DNA from: Betaproteobacteria bacterium | GTDB taxonomy: Bacteria > Pseudomonadota > Gammaproteobacteria > Burkholderiales > SG8-39 | DNA: 18,907 bases | Direction: 5' to 3' | NCBI GenBank assembly: GCA_027317055.1 | Contig: DAHVFK010000016.1 | Span: forward strand, 1-18,907 | Shown here: piece after piece, positions 15,364 through 18,907 of the stretch | Layout: every line of letters starts with the position of its first letter | Numbering within the stretch: position 1 is the stretch's first letter | Notes under the pieces: generated by a model | What the model was told of the DNA's origin: nothing | Seen by the model: the letters and a program-made list of their open reading frames with translations, nothing else | Database searches by the model: none | Program-made: the position numbers and the translations under genes

Positions 15364-16917
15364 TCAGACGATGCGGCTCTTGTGCTCCGCCCAGTACTTG
15401 TCGCGCAGGGGCTTCTTGTACAGCTTGCCGGTCGGCAGGCGCGGCATGAGGTCGATGAAGTCCACGCTGCGCGGGCACTTGAGGTGCGAAAGGTGCTCGC
15501 GGCAGTAATCGATGAGCTCGGCCTCCAGCGCGGGGCCCGCCTTCGCTCCCGGCATCACCTGCACCACCGCCTTGACCTCTTCCCCGAGATCTTCGTTCGG
15601 CACCCCGAACACCGCGGCGTCGGCGACCTTCGGATGGCTGATCAGCAGATTCTCGCATTCCTGCGGGTAGATGTTCACGCCGCCCGAAATGATCATGAAC
15701 GTTGAGCGGTCGGTCAGGTAGAGAAAGCCGTCGTCGTCGACAAAGCCCACGTCCCCCACCGTGCTCATGGTGCCGTCGGGCGAACGCGCGGCGCGCGTGC
15801 GCTGCGGGTCGTTGAAGTATTCGAACGGCGTCGCGGTGCGGAACCAGATTTCCCCCGGCGTGCCCTTCGGCAGCGGCTTCATGTTCGCGTCCAGAATATG
15901 AAGGTCGCCGAACAGCACCCGGCCCACCGTCCCGCGATGGGCGAGCCACTCCGCGCTGGTGCACGCGGTGAAGCCGAGGCCTTCGGTGGCGCCGTAGTAC
16001 TCCTCGACGATGGGTCCCCACCACTCGATCATCCGCTCCTTGACCTGCACCGGGCAGGGCGCGGCGGCGTGCACCGCGACCTCGAGCGACGACAGGTCGT
16101 AGCGGGCGCGCACCTCGTCCGGCAACTTCAGCATGCGGCTGAACATCGTCGGCACCAGCTGGCTATGCGTGACGCGGTAGCGCTCGACGAGCTCGAGGTA
16201 TTGCTCCGGATCGAAATGCTCCATCACGATCACCGTGCCGCCGGCCTGGAGCGCAAGCGACACCGCGGCCTGGGGCGCCGAGTGGTAAAGCGGCGCCGGC
16301 GACAGATAGATCATCCCCTCGCGGCAATGCCAGAGCTTGTACAGGAACGCGAACAGCGGCATCTGGTACGACGGTGGTTCCTCGGGCAGCGGCCGCAGGA
16401 CTCCCTTCGGCCGGCCGGTTGTCCCGGACGAATACAGCATCGCGGTCCCGAGCCATTCATCCGCGATCGGCACATCCGGAAATCCGGCCACGGCCGCCTC
16501 GAAATCGTCGAAGCGCGGGTCCGGGTCCGCTCCGCCGCCGACCACGAGGCACTTGCTGATCTTCGGGCACTGCGCGAGCGCCTCGCGCACCAACTCGCGC
16601 TTTGCGCGCGACGTGATCACCACCCTCGATTCGCTGTTATTCAGGATAAAGGCGAGCTCGTCCGCCTTGAGGTACGAGTTGACGCAGGTGTAGTAAAGCC
16701 CCGCGCGCCCGCCGGCTGCGCAGCACTCCACGTAGCGATCGTTGTTCTCCATGAAGATCGCGTAGTGGTCGAGGCGCGACAGCCCCTGCGCGCGAAAGAA
16801 ATGCGCCAGCCGATTGGTGCGCGCCTCGAGCTCGGCGTAGGTCACGACCGCGCCGGTGCCGGCCATAATCACGGCGGCGCGGTCCGGATGCGCGGCGGCG
16901 TGCGGTGCGCGGTACAT
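15364..16917 (-). CDS. AMP-dependent acyl-CoA synthetase / ligase
   Basis: A 517-residue adenylate-forming enzyme. The P-loop is YSSGTTGRPKG (162-172), the aromatic and Thr-rich motif EEYYGATEG (305-313), the AMP ribose-binding Asp is in STVGDVG (385-391), the hinge region is FLYLTDRSTFMIISGG, and the catalytic Lys is K498 in LPTGKLYKK. It activates a carboxylic acid with ATP and joins it to CoA in the cytoplasm; sequence alone does not give chain length. The start MYRAPHAAAHPDRAA at 16917 fits the normal N-terminus (Met-Tyr-Pro/Arg, then HAAxxPD), though no Shine-Dalgarno is clear. It lies 36 bp after the epoxide hydrolase gene on the same strand, which suggests a degradation unit in which an acid from epoxide or ester breakdown is fed into beta-oxidation. 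Confidence 0.92.
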   Translation of the reverse strand: MYRAPHAAAHPDRAAVIMAGTGAVVTYAELEARTNRLAHFFRAQGLSRLDHYAIFMENNDRYVECCAAGGRAGLYYTCVNSYLKADELAFILNNSESRVVITSRAKRELVREALAQCPKISKCLVVGGGADPDPRFDDFEAAVAGFPDVPIADEWLGTAMLYSSGTTGRPKGVLRPLPEEPPSYQMPLFAFLYKLWHCREGMIYLSPAPLYHSAPQAAVSLALQAGGTVIVMEHFDPEQYLELVERYRVTHSQLVPTMFSRMLKLPDEVRARYDLSSLEVAVHAAAPCPVQVKERMIEWWGPIVEEYYGATEGLGFTACTSAEWLAHRGTVGRVLFGDLHILDANMKPLPKGTPGEIWFRTATPFEYFNDPQRTRAARSPDGTMSTVGDVGFVDDDGFLYLTDRSTFMIISGGVNIYPQECENLLISHPKVADAAVFGVPNEDLGEEVKAVVQVMPGAKAGPALEAELIDYCREHLSHLKCPRSVDFIDLMPRLPTGKLYKKPLRDKYWAEHKSRIV

Positions 16918-16953
16918 CGCGGGCGCGAGCGCGGCGGTCCCGGTCGCGCCCGG

Positions 16954-17931
16954 CTACGGCAGCGCCTTCAGGAAGCCAAGCATCGCCGTGTTTACCTCGG
17001 CGGGCCGCTCCTGCTCGGTCCAGTGTCCGCAGCCGGGCAGCATGACGGCCTCGCGCAGCCCGGGCACCCACTGTCTCAGCGCCGGCACCAGCTTGTCCTT
17101 GCCGGAGAAGGCGACCACGAGATCGCGCTCGCCCGCTATGTAGAGCGCCGGCACGGTCACTTTCGCGCCCGCCCACGGCGCCAGCAGCTCCCAGCTGCGA
17201 TCGATGTTGCGGTACCAGTTCAGGCCGCCGCGAAAGCCGGTGCGCGCAAATTCACTGGCGTAGAAATCGACGTCCGATTCGGCGAGCCAGGGAGGCAGCG
17301 CGGCCGGGTTCTCGCTGCTGCTGAGAAAGCCACCGTTGCGCGGCACCATGCCCGGGCCGGCCTGACCGGCCGCGCTCGGGCCCGGCTTCGCGTCGCCCGA
17401 TCCTGCGTAGAGCATCTTGCGCACGCTCGCGCGCGGATCGCTCTCGAATTCGGCTTCGGCGACGCCGGGCTGCTGGAAGTAGAGCTGATAGAAGTGCGCA
17501 TCGGCGGTTTGCGGCATGACGCTCGTCGGCCGCGCCGGGCCGCGCGGGCGGAACGGCACACTGAGCCCGATCACCGCGCGGAAGCGGTCGGGGCGCAGGA
17601 GCGCCGAGTGCCAGGCGACGGCCGCGCCCCAGTCGTGGCCCGCGATGACCGCGCTCGGCGCCTCGAGCGCGTCGAGCAGTCCCACCATGTCGCCGACCAG
17701 GTGCAGCAGCGTGTACTGGTCGATCGCCTCGGGGCGGTCGGTCTGGCCGTAGCCGCGCATGTCGGGCGCGACCGCGCGATAGCCCGCCTCGGCGAGCGCG
17801 CGGAGCTGGTGGCGCCAGGAATACCAGGACTCCGGAAAGCCATGGCAGAGCACGACCAGCGGCCCCTGCCCGGCCTCGGCCAGGTGCATGCGCAGCCCGT
17901 TGGTCTGGATGAAGCGGTGCGTGATATCCAT
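16954..17931 (-). CDS. Epoxide hydrolase-type alpha/beta hydrolase
   Basis: A 325-residue enzyme of the soluble epoxide hydrolase group. The oxyanion motif HGFPESWYSWRHQ starts at 30, nucleophile Asp100 is in AGHDWGAAVAW (97-107), the cap holds two candidate ring-opening tyrosines (Y151 in FYQLYFQQPG and Y240 in GGLNWYRN), the acid is D270 in IAGERDLV, and the base is H303 in LPGCGHWTEQE. Asp at the elbow with two lid tyrosines is the mark of epoxide hydrolases; haloalkane dehalogenases have Trp and Asn instead. It should add water to an epoxide to give a diol. The ATG at 17931 is preceded by a strong AGGAGG at nine-base spacing. It is first in a unit with the acyl-CoA synthetase. A Gly/Ser/Pro-rich insert at 177-200 is longer than usual in the cap. 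Confidence 0.9.
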   Translation of the reverse strand: MDITHRFIQTNGLRMHLAEAGQGPLVVLCHGFPESWYSWRHQLRALAEAGYRAVAPDMRGYGQTDRPEAIDQYTLLHLVGDMVGLLDALEAPSAVIAGHDWGAAVAWHSALLRPDRFRAVIGLSVPFRPRGPARPTSVMPQTADAHFYQLYFQQPGVAEAEFESDPRASVRKMLYAGSGDAKPGPSAAGQAGPGMVPRNGGFLSSSENPAALPPWLAESDVDFYASEFARTGFRGGLNWYRNIDRSWELLAPWAGAKVTVPALYIAGERDLVVAFSGKDKLVPALRQWVPGLREAVMLPGCGHWTEQERPAEVNTAMLGFLKALP

Positions 17932-18114
17932 CGATGCGATCCTCCTCGCTTACCTTGAAGTCCCGTCAGAGCGCAGTATGCACCGCGGTCCGATTCGCGA
18001 TTGAAGCTTGCAGGCGCTCGCGGGCGGCTGACTTCGCCCGTGCCCGGGCTCGATCCGCCCCGGGATTGCTAGTTTGTCGCGGCATGCTTTTCCCGCCTGC
18101 CACAGGGGAACGCC

Positions 18115-18396
18115 ATGAAGTCTTTGCTTGCCGCGAAGCCCGTCGTCATCGCGCTGCTCGCGCTCGCGCTCTACATACCGGTCAACATGATCCAGGGCCT
18201 GATCGCCGAGCGCGCGGCGCGCCGCGACGAGGCGGTGGCCGGCATCGCGCACGGCTGGGGGCGCGCCAGACCCTCTCCGGCCCCACCCTCGCGATCCCCT
18301 ACGAGCGTACGCGCTTCGACGTCGCGCGCGAGACCGTCAACGGCGAGCCGCGCGTGCACGCCATCGAGCGCACCGAGTCGACGCTGCTGCGCTGCC
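18115..18396 (+). pseudogene. creD: creD remnant: frameshifted and truncated inner-membrane protein CreD
   Basis: The start reads as CreD: an N-terminal membrane span (LLAAKPVVIALLALALYIPVNM), then GLIAERAARRDEAVAGIAHGWG. The rest of the match, RQTLSGPTLAIPYER to RTESTLLR, continues in the +2 frame. The break is at or just after the G run 18257-18261; one more G (six instead of five) would restore WGARQTLSGPTLAIPY. The similarity stops near 18396, after about 94 of the roughly 450 residues of full-length CreD, and the DNA beyond is of lower GC and unrelated in all frames. The ATG at 18115 has AGGGGAA upstream. CreD is an inner-membrane protein of the cell envelope linked to the CreBC regulon and beta-lactam or colicin responses. 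The frameshift could be a sequencing error; the truncation cannot be explained that way, only by insertion, deletion or mis-assembly. Confidence 0.75.
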
Positions 18397-18466
18397 AAGG
18401 TCAACCCAAATCTCACCAGTTGTGTCAGATGAATTTCGGCCTTTCCGATACACAACTACCGCCAAG
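18397..18466. other. Junction region between creD remnant and unknown DNA
   Basis: GC drops here to about 47% over the 60 bases from 18421, against about 70% in the genes to the left. It contains no gene, no recognised insertion-sequence terminus and no target duplication that can be seen from one side. It may be one end of a mobile or foreign segment, or an assembly joint. Confidence 0.4.
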
Positions 18467-18907
18467 TTACGCATTGCGAAGCAGCTCGGGCTGAAGCCAC
18501 GGCCGACGGCTCGGTGCGGCCAGATTGAACCGTCCGTCCAAGCCCTGGGCCTGAAGAACACGCCAAGTCTGGGCCGATACGAGTTCAAGATGATGGGTCG
18601 TGTCGTCCGTACCCCAACTCACCGGCGCACCCGGCTTCGCTTGGCCTCGCGCGACCAGACCTACGCGGCGATCCCCCGCGCTGAACGTCTCGCCGAGAAA
18701 GTCGCTTGATGCGGCAACCTGCTTGCACGTTTCCACATGCCCGCCTCGCTTCGCACGTCGGAACACGTGCCCCCGCTCCGTCGTGTACCGGCTGCGCGAA
18801 GGGACCGTGACGACACCGGACGGCGTCACGTAGTGTGCGCCGACGATGCCGTAGTCGCTTAGCACAACGGGTATCCGGCTCATGAGCGCCGAAAGCAACT
18901 GGCTCCA
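18467..18907 (-). CDS. Unrecognised open frame, likely 5'-incomplete at the right edge
   Basis: An open frame of about 146 codons enters from the right edge and ends at TAA (18467-18469). The frame is open to the last base of the window, so the real start may lie outside; inside, TTG at 18898 and ATG at 18883 are possible. I do not recognise it: no membrane span, no helix-turn-helix and no transposase DDE pattern is visible. It is polar and basic in the middle (TTERGHVFRRAKRGGHVE), with a final LAAPSRRPWLQPELL. The codons of the first half favour G or C in third position, which supports coding, but overall GC is about 63% and unlike the neighbours. Frames on the other strand are also partly open. 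It may belong to a mobile element or gene cassette that cut creD. Confidence 0.35.
   Translation of the reverse strand, partial: WSQLLSALMSRIPVVLSDYGIVGAHYVTPSGVVTVPSRSRYTTERGHVFRRAKRGGHVETCKQVAASSDFLGETFSAGDRRVGLVARGQAKPGAPVSWGTDDTTHHLELVSAQTWRVLQAQGLDGRFNLAAPSRRPWLQPELLRNA

Noticed and set aside
15898..17958. 686-codon open frame on the plus strand
   Set aside because: It is antisense to the acyl-CoA synthetase and epoxide hydrolase genes, both with full motif sets; its translation has no domain and the same biased composition.
18397..18460. Insertion-sequence end at the creD joint
   Set aside because: TGTGT and ACACA (18421-18454) suggest a terminal repeat, but the pairing is imperfect, no transposase is visible, and the other end is outside the window.

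Overview
The window looks like chromosomal accessory DNA from a free-living soil or water betaproteobacterium, probably of the Burkholderiales. The case rests on very high GC (about 70% by eye), tightly packed genes, a Crp/Fnr regulator of the type common in that order, and catabolic genes (TfdA-like dioxygenase, acyl-CoA synthetase, epoxide hydrolase, several alpha/beta hydrolases). No RNA gene, CRISPR array or complete mobile element was found. All assignments come from reading the sequence; no database search was run.

Layout, left to right. (1) 1-1756: the 5' part of a 3-hydroxyisobutyrate-dehydrogenase-type oxidoreductase (minus) diverges from a SAM methyltransferase that is translationally coupled to a small SRPBCC protein (plus). 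(2) 1757-2895: a minus-strand pair made of a dimeric alpha/beta-barrel protein and a uronate-dehydrogenase-like protein. (3) 2977-6262: a small unknown gene, a Crp/Fnr regulator with a likely autoregulatory operator, a YbiT-type ABC-F ATPase (minus) and a cold-shock protein (minus). The spacer between the last two has a strong extended -10 and a terminator-like hairpin. (4) 6437-10609: an esterase facing an alpha/beta hydrolase-LuxR fusion across 34 bp, then another hydrolase and a TfdA-like dioxygenase. (5) 10640-12548: a D-amino-acid-dehydrogenase-like flavoprotein followed by a small membrane protein (minus). (6) 12670-15341: a plus-strand group of a cytoplasmic Asp-box beta-propeller, a MoaD/ThiS sulfur carrier and an MFS transporter. 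(7) 15364-17931: an epoxide hydrolase and an acyl-CoA synthetase in one minus-strand unit. (8) 18115-18907: a creD remnant carrying a frameshift and cut short at about 18396, followed by lower-GC DNA with an unrecognised reading frame that runs off the right edge.

Much of the window fits uptake and breakdown of organic acids, esters, epoxides and amino acids. The points most worth following are the propeller/sulfur-carrier/transporter group, the hydrolase-LuxR fusion with its overlapping divergent promoter region, the leader of the ABC-F gene, the apparently leaderless starts, and the broken creD junction.
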